From assembly GCF_003206645.1 (NCBI RefSeq), contig NZ_PZJP01000017.1, positions 83,304-147,303 on the forward strand: 64,000 bases of DNA, read 5' to 3'. Positions 25,472-36,595 of this stretch are shown here, one piece after another (the stretch's first letter is position 1; each line of letters opens with the position of its first letter). The notes beneath the pieces are model-generated. The model was not told the DNA's origin and searched no databases. It saw only the letters and a program-made list of their open reading frames with translations. The translations under genes were made by a program, and so were the position numbers. This DNA is from Salinicola aestuarinus. GTDB lineage: Bacteria; Pseudomonadota; Gammaproteobacteria; Pseudomonadales; Halomonadaceae.

Positions 25472-25478
25472 TTCGATT

Positions 25479-26033
25479 TCAGTGGCGCCTGGACGGGCGC
25501 GTCGTCAGCATTCGCGTGAGGGTATCGGTGCGGTCGACGAAGTGATGCTTCAGTGCCGCTAGCCCGTGCCCCACGGCGAGCACGACCAGCGACCAGGCGG
25601 CGTACCAGTGAATGTCGCCGGCGATGACCGCCTGGTGTGGCAAGCCGGTCACCAGCGCCGGCACCGCGAACAGGCCAAAGACGCTGATTCCTTCACCTTC
25701 GGCGGTCGAGATCAGATATCCCGAGACCATCACGACGAACAGTGTCAGATAGATCAGGCCGTGCCCCAGATGCGCCGCCAGCCGCTTCCTTGAGCTGCCG
25801 TGAGCCGCGGGGGTTGGCTGCAGGACACGCCAGGCCACGCGAAAGAGGCTCAGGGCGAGCAGTACGATACCGATCGATTTATGCCACCACGGCGCCATCT
25901 TGTACCAGGCGTCATAGTAGCCAAGACCGGTCATCCACCACCCCAGCGCGAAGAGACCGAAGACAGTCAGCGCACTCAGCCAATGCACGCCGATGCTGAT
26001 ACGTCCCCATCCGTTTTTGGAGTTGCTCCACAT
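25479..26033 (-). CDS. cybB: Cytochrome b561
   Basis: 184 residues, with four membrane helices in the inner membrane. Candidate heme-ligand His residues lie in the helices: His17 ('GVHWLS'), His51 ('WWHKSIG'), His88/His91, and His142/His156. The family binds two b hemes and oxidises quinol; members near yceI are often linked to superoxide or redox balance. yceI follows 77 bp downstream. Confidence 0.9.
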   Translation of the reverse strand: MWSNSKNGWGRISIGVHWLSALTVFGLFALGWWMTGLGYYDAWYKMAPWWHKSIGIVLLALSLFRVAWRVLQPTPAAHGSSRKRLAAHLGHGLIYLTLFVVMVSGYLISTAEGEGISVFGLFAVPALVTGLPHQAVIAGDIHWYAAWSLVVLAVGHGLAALKHHFVDRTDTLTRMLTTRPSRRH

Positions 26034-26211
26034 GGCGTCTTCTCTGTCGGCTCGTGACGTCTAGCATACGGGCTCTGTCGGCGATCACTAGCGCGACGCG
26101 CGTCACTCAATCATTCACGATAGGGAAACAATCGCGGCCTAACGACCCAGGATTAGTGACCGCGACGACATATTGGGCCGCGCCTTGCGGGCTACGGCCC
26201 CGGCAGGAACG

Positions 26212-26236
26212 AAAAAACCCGCCGAGGGCGGGTTTT
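26212..26236 (-). terminator. Rho-independent terminator of metZ
   Basis: On the minus strand AAAACCCGCC, a 3-base loop, GGCGGGTTTT and two further T. It begins about 60 bp beyond the metZ stop. Confidence 0.92.
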
Positions 26237-26295
26237 GGAACAACGTTGGCTGTCCAGTATGGCGATGCCAGAGTGCGCCGCGCTGCCCGAGCTCG

Positions 26296-27504
26296 CTACA
26301 GCGTGCTCAGGCCGCGTTGCAGGTCCGCCTTGAGATCTTCGAGCGCCTCGAGTCCGACGGCAATACGCACCAGCCCTTCGCTGATGCCGGCATCGGCGCG
26401 CTGAGCGTCGCTGAGACGCCCGTGGGTGGTGGTCGCGGGATGCGTGATGGTGGTCTTGACGTCACCCAGGTTGCCGGTGATCGACAGGACGCGGGTGCTG
26501 TCGATCACGTGCCACGCGGCGGGTTGTCCGCCCTTGATCTCGACGCCCATCACCGCACCGAAGTCGCGCTGCTGACGCTTGGCCAGTGCATGCTGCGGGT
26601 GGCTTTCGAGCCCCGAGTAGTGCACTCGCGCTACCGCCGGCTGCGCTTCGAGCCACTGCGCCAGCGCTTTCGCGTTGCGGCTGTGGGCCTGCATGCGCAG
26701 GTCGAGCGTCTCCAGACCCTTGAGAAAGATCCAGGCGTTGAACGGGCTCATGCAAGGGCCGCAGGTCCGAACGACGCCATAGAGCTTCTCGAGTTCGGCG
26801 TCACGGCCAACGACGGCCCCGCCGATCGCCCGCCCCTGCCCATCGAGATACTTGGTCGCCGAGTGGATCACCAGATCCGCCCCCAGCGCGAGGGGGCGCT
26901 GCAGCGCGGGGGTCAAAAAGCAGTTGTCGATCGCCAACCAGGCACCGTGGCGATGGGCGAGCTCGGCCAGCGCCTGAATATCGACCAGACCATTGAGCGG
27001 ATTCGACGGCGTCTCGGCAAACAGCAGCCGAGTCTTCGCGGTGATCGCCGCCTCCCACGCCTGCAGATCGTCGAGCTCGACATAACGCGGCGTGATCCCG
27101 AACTTGGAGAGGTACTTGTCGAACAGCGCGACGGTCGAGCCGAAAACCGAACGCGAGACGACCACCTCATCACCGGCTTCGAGCAGCGCCAGCACCGTAG
27201 AAAGTATCGCTGCCATGCCGGAGCTGGTGGCCACACAGCGCTCGCCACCCTCCATCACCGCCAGACGTTTCTCGAAGTTGCGCACCGTGGGGTTGGTAAA
27301 ACGCGAGTAGACGTTGCCCGGCTCCTCGCCCTTGAACTTGCGCGCTGCCTCGGCGGCACTTCCGTAGACAAAGCTCGAGGTCGGAAAGATAGGCTCGCCA
27401 TGCTCCTGTTCATGGGTGCGCTCGTGGCCTGCCCGCAGCGCCAGCGTCTCGAGGGCCAGCGTCGACTCGTCGAAGGGCTCGTCCTGAGAGGGATCGTGTG
27501 TCAT
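26296..27504 (-). CDS. metZ: O-succinylhomoserine sulfhydrylase
   Basis: 402 residues. This is a PLP enzyme making homocysteine from O-succinylhomoserine and sulfide. The PLP lysine is Lys218 in 'VIHSATKYLDGQGR'. 'NVYSRFTNPTVRNFEKRLAVMEGGE', 'ATSSGMAAI' and 'AETPSNPLNGLVDI' are typical of the Cys/Met metabolism PLP family and closest to MetZ. AAGGAG before the ATG at 27504 selects this start. It follows purF by 57 bp, as in Pseudomonas. Confidence 0.93.
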   Translation of the reverse strand: MTHDPSQDEPFDESTLALETLALRAGHERTHEQEHGEPIFPTSSFVYGSAAEAARKFKGEEPGNVYSRFTNPTVRNFEKRLAVMEGGERCVATSSGMAAILSTVLALLEAGDEVVVSRSVFGSTVALFDKYLSKFGITPRYVELDDLQAWEAAITAKTRLLFAETPSNPLNGLVDIQALAELAHRHGAWLAIDNCFLTPALQRPLALGADLVIHSATKYLDGQGRAIGGAVVGRDAELEKLYGVVRTCGPCMSPFNAWIFLKGLETLDLRMQAHSRNAKALAQWLEAQPAVARVHYSGLESHPQHALAKRQQRDFGAVMGVEIKGGQPAAWHVIDSTRVLSITGNLGDVKTTITHPATTTHGRLSDAQRADAGISEGLVRIAVGLEALEDLKADLQRGLSTL

Positions 27505-27561
27505 CTCTGCACTCCTTGTCCGCGGCAACCGGCCTGGCGGCCGCGGCTGGGTCATTTCGGC

Positions 27562-29076
27562 TCAGTCGTCTTCGCTGTCGTTATGCAGATCGACGACGGC
27601 GTTAAGGCTGTCACTCTCCGACTTGGCGGCATCGTTGCGCGCCGCTTCCAACGCCGCGAGATAGGCGTCGTCGACGTCGCCGGTGACATAGCTGCCATCG
27701 AACACGGAGCAGTCGAAGTCGTCCAGCGCCGGATTGACCTCGCGACAGGCAGCCTTGAGATCCTCGAGATCCTGATAGATCAGGCGGTCCGCGCCAATCA
27801 GCTCGCCCACCTCGGCGTCGCTACGACCGTGCGCCACCAGCTCGCTCGCCACCGGCATGTCGATGCCGTAGACGTTGGGGTAGCGCACCGCCGGTGCGGC
27901 AGACGCAAAGTAGACCTTGTTGGCGCCGGCATCCCGCGCCATCTGGATGATCTGACTGCAAGTCGTGCCACGCACGATGGAGTCGTCCACCAGCATCACG
28001 TTCTTGCCGGCGAACTCGCTGGCGATGGCGTTGAGCTTCTGCCGCACCGACTTCTTGCGCTGCGTCTGCCCAGGCATGATGAAGGTCCGGCCGATGTAGC
28101 GGTTCTTCATGAAGCCTTCACGGAACGTGACGCCGATATGCTGGGCAAGCTCGAGCGCTGTGGTCCGTGAGGTGTCGGGAATCGGAATGACCACGTCGAT
28201 GTCGTGATCCGGCCACTCGCGCTGAATGCGATCACCGAGCTTGCGGCCCATCTGCATCCGCGTGCCGTAGACGTAGGCACCGTCGAGCATCGAGTCCGGA
28301 CGCGCCAGATAGACATGCTCGAAGATGCACGGTGTGAGTCGCGGTTGATCGACGCACTGCTGGGTGTGCACGGTCTTGTCCATATCGACGAAGATCGCTT
28401 CACCCGGGGCCAGATCGCGCTCGAGTTCGAAACCACCGACGTCGAGAGCGACCGATTCGGAGGCGATCATCACGTCTGGCGTGGCCCCTTCGTCGCGCGT
28501 GCCGTAGACCACGGGGCGAATGCCGTGCGGATCGCGAAACGCCACCAGTCCAAATCCGTTGATGATAGCCACCGCCGCGTAGCCGCCGCGGCAGCGCCGA
28601 TGGACCCGGCGTACGGCATCGAAGATATCTTCAGGCGTTAGGGTGTGCCCCTGCTTGCCCAGCTCGTGGGCGAAGACATTGAGCAGCACTTCGGAGTCCG
28701 AGCTTGTGTTGATGTGACGCAGATCCGAGGAGAAGAGCTCCTGCTTGAGCTGGTCGGAGTTGGTCAGATTGCCGTTGTGGGCCAGCGTGATGCCGTAGGG
28801 GGAGTTCACATAGAACGGTTGCGACTCGGCTTCGCTGGCCGTCCCCGCGGTCGGGTAGCGAACGTGACCGATGCCGAGCCCGCCCGTCAGCCGTTTCATG
28901 TGGCGTGTATGGAATACATCGCGCACCAGGCCGTTGTTCTTGCGCAACAGAAAGCGACCATCGTCCCAGGTCATCATGCCGGCGGCGTCCTGTCCGCGGT
29001 GTTGCAAAACCGTCAGCGCGTCATAGATCGACTGATTGACCGCTTCATTGGCCATGAGGCCTACGATACCGCACAT
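27562..29076 (-). CDS. purF: Amidophosphoribosyltransferase
   Basis: 504 residues. This enzyme catalyses the first committed step of purine synthesis, converting PRPP and glutamine to phosphoribosylamine. Cys2 is the N-terminal glutaminase nucleophile (after Met removal), followed by 'GHVRYPTAG' and 'LAHNGNLTN'. The PRPP loop is '[13 protein letters not shown]' at about residues 360-372. Length and N-terminus match the non-iron-sulfur enterobacterial type. It lies 28 bp after cvpA. Confidence 0.95.
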   Translation of the reverse strand: MCGIVGLMANEAVNQSIYDALTVLQHRGQDAAGMMTWDDGRFLLRKNNGLVRDVFHTRHMKRLTGGLGIGHVRYPTAGTASEAESQPFYVNSPYGITLAHNGNLTNSDQLKQELFSSDLRHINTSSDSEVLLNVFAHELGKQGHTLTPEDIFDAVRRVHRRCRGGYAAVAIINGFGLVAFRDPHGIRPVVYGTRDEGATPDVMIASESVALDVGGFELERDLAPGEAIFVDMDKTVHTQQCVDQPRLTPCIFEHVYLARPDSMLDGAYVYGTRMQMGRKLGDRIQREWPDHDIDVVIPIPDTSRTTALELAQHIGVTFREGFMKNRYIGRTFIMPGQTQRKKSVRQKLNAIASEFAGKNVMLVDDSIVRGTTCSQIIQMARDAGANKVYFASAAPAVRYPNVYGIDMPVASELVAHGRSDAEVGELIGADRLIYQDLEDLKAACREVNPALDDFDCSVFDGSYVTGDVDDAYLAALEAARNDAAKSESDSLNAVVDLHNDSEDD

Positions 29077-29104
29077 TCCGCCTTACCTCGCTTGTTGCAC
29101 CCGC

Positions 29105-29707
29105 TCAAGGGGCCGGTCGGGAGTTCGGGGGCTCGGACGCCGCCTCCTCCTCCCGCTGGTATGAAGATGTTGGGCCGCCGGGAATCCCCAGCGGCAATTG
29201 CCGCATTGCCTCTTGCGCCCGCGACGGGTCGACGTCCCAGCTCTGAAGCTGAACCACCGCCCAGTCCCGCAGCGACTCGAAGGAGGGGCGTAGCTGGGCG
29301 TCTCGCCACGCCTGAATCTGCGACAGTGGCGTGAGACCGATGACCACCGTGGCGATGACCAGAATCGCCGCGCCACGGGCAAGGCCGAACGCCGCCCCCG
29401 CCAGCCGGTTGAAGAAGCCCAGGCCGACCCACTCGATCGCCGCGGTCAGCACGCGGATGACCACGCCACAAGCAATGACGACGACCAGGATGACAATGAT
29501 GAACCCCAGCACCAGCCGGACATCCGGGTGGTCGATGTAAGGCTCCAGCAGATCGCCGATCGGCTGGGCGAACACGCGCGCTGCCAGCAGCGCGGCGATC
29601 CAGGCGCCGAGGCCCAGCGCCTCTCGCACCAGGCCACGCAAAAAGCCTGCCAGCATGGAGATCGTCAATGCCAGCAGGAAGGCGTAATCCAGCCACGTCA
29701 GAGGCAT
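29105..29707 (-). CDS. cvpA: CvpA family membrane protein
   Basis: 200 residues. Four membrane helices span about residues 5-140 and a Pro/Ser/Glu-rich cytoplasmic tail follows. 'LDYAFLLALTISMLAGFLRGLVREALGLGAWIAA' is the characteristic CvpA N-terminus. CvpA was named for colicin V production and contributes to envelope stress tolerance; its biochemical activity is unclear. The start overlaps the stop of the SPOR gene in TGATG, so translation is coupled. purF follows. Confidence 0.92.
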   Translation of the reverse strand: MPLTWLDYAFLLALTISMLAGFLRGLVREALGLGAWIAALLAARVFAQPIGDLLEPYIDHPDVRLVLGFIIVILVVVIACGVVIRVLTAAIEWVGLGFFNRLAGAAFGLARGAAILVIATVVIGLTPLSQIQAWRDAQLRPSFESLRDWAVVQLQSWDVDPSRAQEAMRQLPLGIPGGPTSSYQREEEAASEPPNSRPAP

Positions 29708-30417
29708 CAGTTACCCGGATTGCGAATCAGGAGTCCCTGAATATTGGCCGCCTGCTTGAGCTCGCCGCGCGCCGACTCGCCCGCATCGGACGAGCCGTAG
29801 GGACCGACATAAACCGTGGTCAGGTCGTTGTCCCGCGGCTGCGAATAGGCGGGAAAGCCCTGCGACTTGAGATCGGCCGTCAGCCGTTCGGCGTTGCCGG
29901 CCTGGCCAAAGCTGCCGACCTGGACCACCCAGCCACCGTCGGGGGTCGCCGGCGTGCGCGAGCCACTCTCGGCCGGCGCCGAGTCCTCGCTGGCAGCCGG
30001 GGCACTCTCGGCGGGTGCGCTCGACGACGTTTCGGATTCGGCGATCTCGGCGATCGGGTCGGTACGCGGCTGCGTGGCCGACGAGCCGCTCTGGCCGTCG
30101 TCGGAAGCGACGTCATCGCCGTCACTGGACTGGCCGAAGCCCCCGTTACCCCCGCTGAGCTGGCCGGACGTGTCAGGTTCAGGCACCGCGGTGTTCGGCT
30201 GGCCGGACTGGCCGGTCGCGACCGATGCCGGCGGCTGGGGCGATTCGATAATCCGTTGACGGGCTTCGCCGCCGTCGACCGGCTGTTCGATCACCATGAC
30301 CGGCTCCGGCTCCTGCTCACGCGGTGCCGGCTCATCGAACAGCATGGGAAGAAAGAGCGCGCCGAGCGCGACGAGAATGACTGCACCGATGATCCGTTCA
30401 CGCCATCCGTACTTCAT
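29707..30417 (-). CDS. SPOR-domain cell-division protein (DedD-like)
   Basis: 236 residues. A short cytoplasmic N-terminus (MKYGWRER) and one membrane helix (about 9-27) are followed by a long Pro/Ser/Gly/Glu-rich periplasmic linker. The C-terminal SPOR domain starts near residue 160 ('GGWVVQVGSFGQAGNAERLTADLKSQGF' and 'TTVYVGPYGS'), which binds glycan strands lacking stem peptides at the septum. The neighbours (folC upstream, cvpA downstream) match dedD in Proteobacteria. AAGGAGGT lies just ahead of the ATG. Confidence 0.92.
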   Translation of the reverse strand: MKYGWRERIIGAVILVALGALFLPMLFDEPAPREQEPEPVMVIEQPVDGGEARQRIIESPQPPASVATGQSGQPNTAVPEPDTSGQLSGGNGGFGQSSDGDDVASDDGQSGSSATQPRTDPIAEIAESETSSSAPAESAPAASEDSAPAESGSRTPATPDGGWVVQVGSFGQAGNAERLTADLKSQGFPAYSQPRDNDLTTVYVGPYGSSDAGESARGELKQAANIQGLLIRNPGN

Positions 30418-30465
30418 ACAACCTCCTTGATCGAGCCATGCTCGGCGGCGGACGCCGCATGCCAT

Positions 30466-31773
30466 TCATTCATTTGCATCATCGAGCGCGGCGAGCGCCT
30501 CGCCGACGGTGTAAAACGACCCACAGACCAGCACCTCGTCATCTGCCGAGAGCCGCGGGGCCAGCCACGCGACGCCGGCCGCGGGCGAATCGCATATCGC
30601 ATCGAGGGCGAGGCCCTGACGCTCCAGGCAATCCGCGAGCGCCGCCCCGCTTCTACCGCGCGGCCCGGCGAGCCCCACAGCCACCCAGGTATCCACGACC
30701 GGCTTCAGCGCTGTCACTAACGCCTCGGCGTCCTTGTCCGCCAGCACACCGATCAAACCGATGCGGCGCGACGGACGGGGCCGAGAGGCAAGCCGCTCGG
30801 CCACATAGCTCGCCGCGTGTTGATTGTGCGCCACATCGAGGCACCAGCGCCCGTGCCACTGTAGCCGGCCCGTCAGCGAGACCGTCTCGAAGGCGGTGCG
30901 AACCGCGCTCGCCTCAAGTTCGACGCCGCAGAGCACCAGCGCCTGCAGCGCGGCCGCCGCATTATCCAGCGGCAGCCCCGGGTCGGGCAGAGTCTCAAGT
31001 TCATGGCCGGTCATTTCCGGGCCCTTCTGGCTGGCGCCGTGCCAGTGCCAGCGCCCGTGGTTGCCGACCGCCGAACGGTGATCGAAAGCCTGCCCCAGCC
31101 AGTAGCTCGGACAGCCCAGCGACGAGAGCCGCTCACCGATACTTACCGGCAGCGCGCGCGACCCCAGAACCGCCGGGCGGCCGGGACGCAGAATGCCCGC
31201 CTTCTCGCGGCCGATACCGTCGAGATCACTGCCCAGGAAATCGGCGTGGTCGTGGGCGATGGTGGTGATCACCGCGACATCGGCATCGACGACGTTGACC
31301 GCATCGAGTCGTCCACCCAGGCCGACCTCGAGGATTGCGATGTCCGGCTGCCGCTTTGCCATCCCCACCATGGCGGCGAGCGTACCCGCCTCGAAGTAGC
31401 TGAGACTGATCGGGTCGTCGCTGAGCCGCGCCGCCTCGACCTGTTCGAAGCCATCGATGAGCGTAGCGTCGTCTACCGGCTCGCCGTCGACGCTCAGCCG
31501 CTCGTTGTAACGGATCAGATGGGGCGAGGTGTACGCCGCGGTCGACAGGCCGTGAGCGCGAGCCAGACGTTCGATCATCGCGACCGTCGAGCCCTTGCCG
31601 TTGGTGCCCGCGACGGTGACCACCCGGCCGCCCAGGGCCGAGGCACTCAGGCCCAGCCGCTCGGCGACACGGGCAACCCGCTCGAGCCCCATGTCGATGG
31701 CGACCGGATGCTGGCGCTCGAGCCGCAGGAGCCAGTCGTCGAGCGTCACAGTCTGGCTGTCATCTTGGGTCAT
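30466..31773 (-). CDS. folC: Bifunctional folylpolyglutamate synthase/dihydrofolate synthase
   Basis: 435 residues from the ATG at 31773; an ATG nine bases upstream is possible. The enzyme ligates glutamate to dihydropteroate and tetrahydrofolates. The ATP-binding loop 'VTVAGTNGKGSTVAMIERL', 'YTSPHLIRYNERL' and 'LEVGLGGRLDAVNVVDADVAVITTIAHDH' are Mur-ligase-family FolC motifs. 'GRLQWHGRWCLDVAHNQHAA' marks the C-terminal domain. It follows accD by 23 bp. Confidence 0.93.
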   Translation of the reverse strand: MTQDDSQTVTLDDWLLRLERQHPVAIDMGLERVARVAERLGLSASALGGRVVTVAGTNGKGSTVAMIERLARAHGLSTAAYTSPHLIRYNERLSVDGEPVDDATLIDGFEQVEAARLSDDPISLSYFEAGTLAAMVGMAKRQPDIAILEVGLGGRLDAVNVVDADVAVITTIAHDHADFLGSDLDGIGREKAGILRPGRPAVLGSRALPVSIGERLSSLGCPSYWLGQAFDHRSAVGNHGRWHWHGASQKGPEMTGHELETLPDPGLPLDNAAAALQALVLCGVELEASAVRTAFETVSLTGRLQWHGRWCLDVAHNQHAASYVAERLASRPRPSRRIGLIGVLADKDAEALVTALKPVVDTWVAVGLAGPRGRSGAALADCLERQGLALDAICDSPAAGVAWLAPRLSADDEVLVCGSFYTVGEALAALDDANE

Positions 31774-31796
31774 TCGACACATTCCGCCGCGACAAC

Positions 31797-32726
31797 TCAG
31801 CGCGTCGTCGCGCTGAGCTCGGAATCGTCACCCAACGGTGAGTAGTCCGACTCATCCGGCTTGCCGATCGCCGGCTGATGCGTCAGCTGACGCAGCACGC
31901 GACCCAGACGCTCGCGCATTTCGGGACGTGCGATGATCATGTCGACCGTACCGTGCTCGAGCAGAAACTCGCTGCGCTGGAACCCTTCCGGCAGTGTCTC
32001 GCGCACCGTCTGTTCGATGACGCGGGGGCCGGCGAAACCGATCAGTGCATTGGGCTCGGCCACATTGAGGTCGCCGAGCATCGCGAGCGACGCGGAGACC
32101 CCGCCGAACACCGGATCGGTGAGTACGGAGATATAGGGAATGCCCGCCTGCTTCAACTTCTCGAGCGCCGCCGACGTCTTGGCCATCTGCATCAGCGAGA
32201 AGAGCGCTTCCTGCATGCGCGCCCCGCCGGAAGCGGCAAAGCAGATCAGCGGAATTCCCTCCTCCCGGGCGAGCGTTGCCGCGCGCACGAACTTCTCGCC
32301 GACGATGGCACCCATGGAGCCGCCCATGAAGGAAAACTCGAAGGCGACGGCAATGACCGGCAGACCGTCGAGCGTGCCGCGCATGCTGATGAGGGCATCG
32401 TTCTCGTCGGTCGATTTCTGCGCCGCGGCGAGACGATCCTTGTACTTCTTGGAGTCACGAAACTTGAGGCGATCGGTTGGCTGAAGGTCAGCGTCGATCT
32501 CCTCGCGCCCTTCGGCGTCGAGGAACCAGTTGAGACGCTTGCGCGCCGTCAGCCGCAGGTGATGTTCGCACTTGGGGCAGACGTTCTGATGCTTCTCGAG
32601 CTCGGGAAGATAGAGAACCGCTTCACAACTCGGACACTTGCGCCAGAGGCCATCGGGCACGCTGGCACGACGGTCGTTACGCTGGGTACGGCTCATCGAC
32701 GGGACGATCTTGTCTAGCCAGCTCAT
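31797..32726 (-). CDS. accD: Acetyl-CoA carboxylase carboxyltransferase subunit beta
   Basis: 309 residues. This subunit carries out the carboxyl-transfer half reaction of malonyl-CoA synthesis. The N-terminal zinc ribbon is Cys31, Cys34, Cys50 and Cys53 ('CPSCE' and 'CPKCE'). The crotonase-like core shows '[18 protein letters not shown]', '[22 protein letters not shown]' and '[12 protein letters not shown]'. It heads a short unit with folC, downstream of the trp genes and separated from them by a terminator-like hairpin. Confidence 0.95.
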   Translation of the reverse strand: MSWLDKIVPSMSRTQRNDRRASVPDGLWRKCPSCEAVLYLPELEKHQNVCPKCEHHLRLTARKRLNWFLDAEGREEIDADLQPTDRLKFRDSKKYKDRLAAAQKSTDENDALISMRGTLDGLPVIAVAFEFSFMGGSMGAIVGEKFVRAATLAREEGIPLICFAASGGARMQEALFSLMQMAKTSAALEKLKQAGIPYISVLTDPVFGGVSASLAMLGDLNVAEPNALIGFAGPRVIEQTVRETLPEGFQRSEFLLEHGTVDMIIARPEMRERLGRVLRQLTHQPAIGKPDESDYSPLGDDSELSATTR

Positions 32727-32767
32727 GTCAAAAACGCTTCCCCATGGTTATCTAGGACGTGGTTACG

Positions 32768-32814
32768 AAAAAAAAGCGCGCGACGCGGGGGATGATGCCG
32801 CCCCCGTCACGCGT
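32768..32814 (-). terminator. Terminator after trpA
   Basis: An imperfect GC-rich stem (CGCGACGCGGGGG with CCCCCGTCACGCG across a 9-10 base loop) followed on the minus strand by eight T. It separates trpF-trpB-trpA from accD-folC. Confidence 0.8.
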
Positions 32815-32849
32815 GAAGGAGGCGATGATACCAAAGCCGCCTTCGGGGA

Positions 32850-33680
32850 TCAGGCCTTGGCGTTGCGATCCATCGCCTGTCGCATCTCGCTCAGGATCGC
32901 CTTGAGTGCCTCGGGGATAGTCTCCGGTGACTCGGCACGCTCGGCAATGCGGCCAACCAGTGCGCTGCCCACGATCACGCCGTCCGCGAACCTGCCAACG
33001 GCGGCGGCGCTTTCGCCATCGCGAATACCGAAGCCGACACAGAGCGGCAGCGTGGTCAGCTCCCGCAGCCTGGCGAGCTGCTCGCCGACCGCATCGGCGT
33101 CGAGCGTCGCGGCGCCGGTCACGCCCTTGAGCGACACGTAATAGAGATAGCCCTGGCCGTGATGGCAGATCGAGCGTGCCCGCGCCTCGGACGTGGTCGG
33201 GGCCAGCAGAAAGATCGACTGCAATCCCTGCTCGGCGAAAAGCGCGGCGTTGTCGTCGATCTCCTCCGGGGGCATATCGACGGCGAGAAAACCGTCGACG
33301 CCGCTCGCCTTGGCCTGACGCGCGAAATTGGCGTACCCCATACGCTCGACCGGGTTGAGATAGCCCATCAGCACCACCGGTGTCTCGGTATCCTGCTGGC
33401 GAAACTCGGCGACCATTTCGAGCACGTGAGTCAGCCGGGTGCCGTGGACCAGCGCTCGCTCGCACGCTTTCTGGATCACCGGGCCGTCAGCCATCGGATC
33501 GGAGAACGGCACCCCGAGTTCGATCAGATCCGCGCCCGCCTCGACGCAGGCGTGCATGAAGCCGACGGTATGGGTCGGCCCCGGGTCACCGGCCGTGATA
33601 AAGGGAATCAGTGCCGTGCGCCCCTGGGACTTGAGCGCGGCAAAACGCCGATCGATGCGATTGGTGTCACTGCTGTTCAT
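32850..33680 (-). CDS. trpA: Tryptophan synthase alpha subunit
   Basis: 276 residues. It cleaves indole-3-glycerol phosphate to indole and glyceraldehyde 3-phosphate. Catalytic Glu54 and Asp65 are in '[17 protein letters not shown]', and '[11 protein letters not shown]' and '[10 protein letters not shown]' form the phosphate site. It starts 13 bp after trpB, so the two are cotranscribed. Confidence 0.95.
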   Translation of the reverse strand: MNSSDTNRIDRRFAALKSQGRTALIPFITAGDPGPTHTVGFMHACVEAGADLIELGVPFSDPMADGPVIQKACERALVHGTRLTHVLEMVAEFRQQDTETPVVLMGYLNPVERMGYANFARQAKASGVDGFLAVDMPPEEIDDNAALFAEQGLQSIFLLAPTTSEARARSICHHGQGYLYYVSLKGVTGAATLDADAVGEQLARLRELTTLPLCVGFGIRDGESAAAVGRFADGVIVGSALVGRIAERAESPETIPEALKAILSEMRQAMDRNAKA

Positions 33681-33693
33681 GTCGGCCCCTGAT

Positions 33694-34908
<1,215 letters not shown>

Positions 34909-34918
34909 GTAAGGCCTC

Positions 34919-35590
34919 TCATGGTGTCGTTAAGTGGTGCGGCGAGCGCTTGGCGTTGGCAACGCGCACCTGCTCGCAGAAAGCGCGGACGGCGGCGGGA
35001 TCCTTGATGCCACGGCGACCGTCGGTCACTTGGGACTGCCCCTCGACGCCGCCGGAAACGTCGACGGCATAGGGCTGAACCTGCGCGACGGCCTCGGCGA
35101 CGTTGTCGGGTGTCAGACCTCCCGCCAGAATAACAGGTTTTGCCAGATCGCCGGGAATGCGCGCCCAGTCGAAGGTTTCCCCCGTCCCCCCCGGCACCCC
35201 CGGGCGAAAAGCGTCCAGCAGCAGCGCCCCGGCACCGGCGTAGCGCTCGGCGGCGCGGGGCAGGTCGATACCCTCGCGCATCCGTAGCGCCTTGATCCAG
35301 GGCCGGCCGAATCCGGCACAGAACTCGGGCGATTCGTCGCCGTGGAACTGCAGAAGATCGAGGTGATCCCGTGCGGCCTCGACCTCGGCAGCCGTCGGGT
35401 CGACGAATAGCCCCACCCGCGTGACGAAGGGGCTGGCAACAGCGGCCAGCTCGCCCAGCGTGTCGGCAGAGATCGCCCGCGCGCTACCGGCCCAGAGCAC
35501 GAACCCGAGCGCGTCGGCACCGGCATCGACCGCCGCGGTGACATCACAGGTTCGCGTCATCCCACAGATCTTGATGCGCACGCGGCTCAT
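34919..35590 (-). CDS. trpF: Phosphoribosylanthranilate isomerase
   Basis: 223 residues. It converts phosphoribosylanthranilate to the carboxyphenylamino-deoxyribulose phosphate. The N-terminal catalytic Cys is in 'RIKICGMTR' and the catalytic Asp in '[11 protein letters not shown]'. '[14 protein letters not shown]' is the phosphate-binding strand. AGAAGG before ATG 35590 selects the start, which overlaps the truA stop by 4 bp (ATGA). Confidence 0.94.
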   Translation of the reverse strand: MSRVRIKICGMTRTCDVTAAVDAGADALGFVLWAGSARAISADTLGELAAVASPFVTRVGLFVDPTAAEVEAARDHLDLLQFHGDESPEFCAGFGRPWIKALRMREGIDLPRAAERYAGAGALLLDAFRPGVPGGTGETFDWARIPGDLAKPVILAGGLTPDNVAEAVAQVQPYAVDVSGGVEGQSQVTDGRRGIKDPAAVRAFCEQVRVANAKRSPHHLTTP

Positions 35591-36555
35591 GGTGTCGCCT
35601 TCTCGAGCGGGACGTTGGGATTGTGATCGACGACGTTCCCATCGGCGTCGATCCAGCGCGGCCACACTCGACGCCGGCGCATCAGCAGAGTGTCTGGAAT
35701 GACATCCCGATCACCGGTCCAGTCACCCAGAAATGCCAGCATCTGCGGCCCGAGGGGCTCTTCCGGCAGCGCGAAACGCTCGTCGAAGCGCACATCGACG
35801 AAGTGCAGTCCACTGGCTGGCGCGGTGACGTTGCCCAGCGTACGGTCGCGCAGCGCCAGGAGTTTCGCCGGGTAGGACTCGCTTTCACTGCCGCGCCCGA
35901 CGGCCATCAGCACGCCGGCGATGTTGCGTATCATGTGGTGAAGAAAGGCGTTGGCCTGCACATCGATCACCACCAGGGGACCATGGCGGCGCACCTCGAT
36001 GAAGTGGAGATGACGAATGGGCGTGTTCGACTGACAGCCGGCCGCGCGGTAGCTCGAGAAATCATGCTCGCCGACCAGCACCTGGGCAGCGCGGTGCATG
36101 CGCTCGGCGTCCAGCGGATCTCGGCACCAGGTCACGTTGTGGCGCTCGAGCACTGGCCGCGTCGGCTGGTTGATGATGACATAGCGATAGCGACGCGCCA
36201 GCGCGGAGAAGCGCGAGTGGAATTCATCCGACACGGGCTTGAGCCAGCGAATGGCGATATCGCGGGGAAGTTTGGCGTTGGTACCAAAGACCCACGCTTT
36301 CTGCGTGCGCGCGACCGGCGCATCGAAGTGGACGATCTGACGCGTCGCATGGACGCCACTATCGGTGCGTCCGCTGCAGAACACGCGAACCGGCGTCGCG
36401 GCGATGGTGGACAGCGCCTTTTCCAGCGCGCCCTGCACGGAGTCGGCGTGGCTCAGGCGCTGCCAGCCGCAGTAGCGAGTACCGTCGTACTCGATCCCCA
36501 TGGCCAGCCTACCGCTGAGTGGCCGGTTGTCATCCTGCCGAGTAAAAAACGCCAT
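35587..36555 (-). CDS. truA: tRNA pseudouridine(38-40) synthase
   Basis: 322 residues. It isomerises uridines 38-40 in tRNA anticodon stems. Catalytic Asp65 is in '[19 protein letters not shown]', with 'YRYVIIN' and '[19 protein letters not shown]' as further family motifs. An internal ATG (residue 19, before 'GIEYDGTRY') is an alternative start. It lies 40 bp downstream of fimV, in the fimV-truA-trpF order known from Pseudomonas. Confidence 0.94.
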   Translation of the reverse strand: MAFFTRQDDNRPLSGRLAMGIEYDGTRYCGWQRLSHADSVQGALEKALSTIAATPVRVFCSGRTDSGVHATRQIVHFDAPVARTQKAWVFGTNAKLPRDIAIRWLKPVSDEFHSRFSALARRYRYVIINQPTRPVLERHNVTWCRDPLDAERMHRAAQVLVGEHDFSSYRAAGCQSNTPIRHLHFIEVRRHGPLVVIDVQANAFLHHMIRNIAGVLMAVGRGSESESYPAKLLALRDRTLGNVTAPASGLHFVDVRFDERFALPEEPLGPQMLAFLGDWTGDRDVIPDTLLMRRRRVWPRWIDADGNVVDHNPNVPLEKATP

Positions 36556-36595
36556 CGGAACCTGCGTGGAGTCGAGACTTGCGTCGGGGAAATCG

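Noticed and set aside
26173-28170. A 665-codon open frame on the plus strand
   Set aside because: It is antisense to metZ and purF, both of which have clear active-site motifs; long antisense frames are common in high-GC DNA. The Arg/Gln/His-rich product matches nothing known.
35591-36000. Tryptophan leader peptide/attenuator ahead of trpF
   Set aside because: trpF overlaps truA by 4 bp, so there is no leader region and no Trp-codon run.
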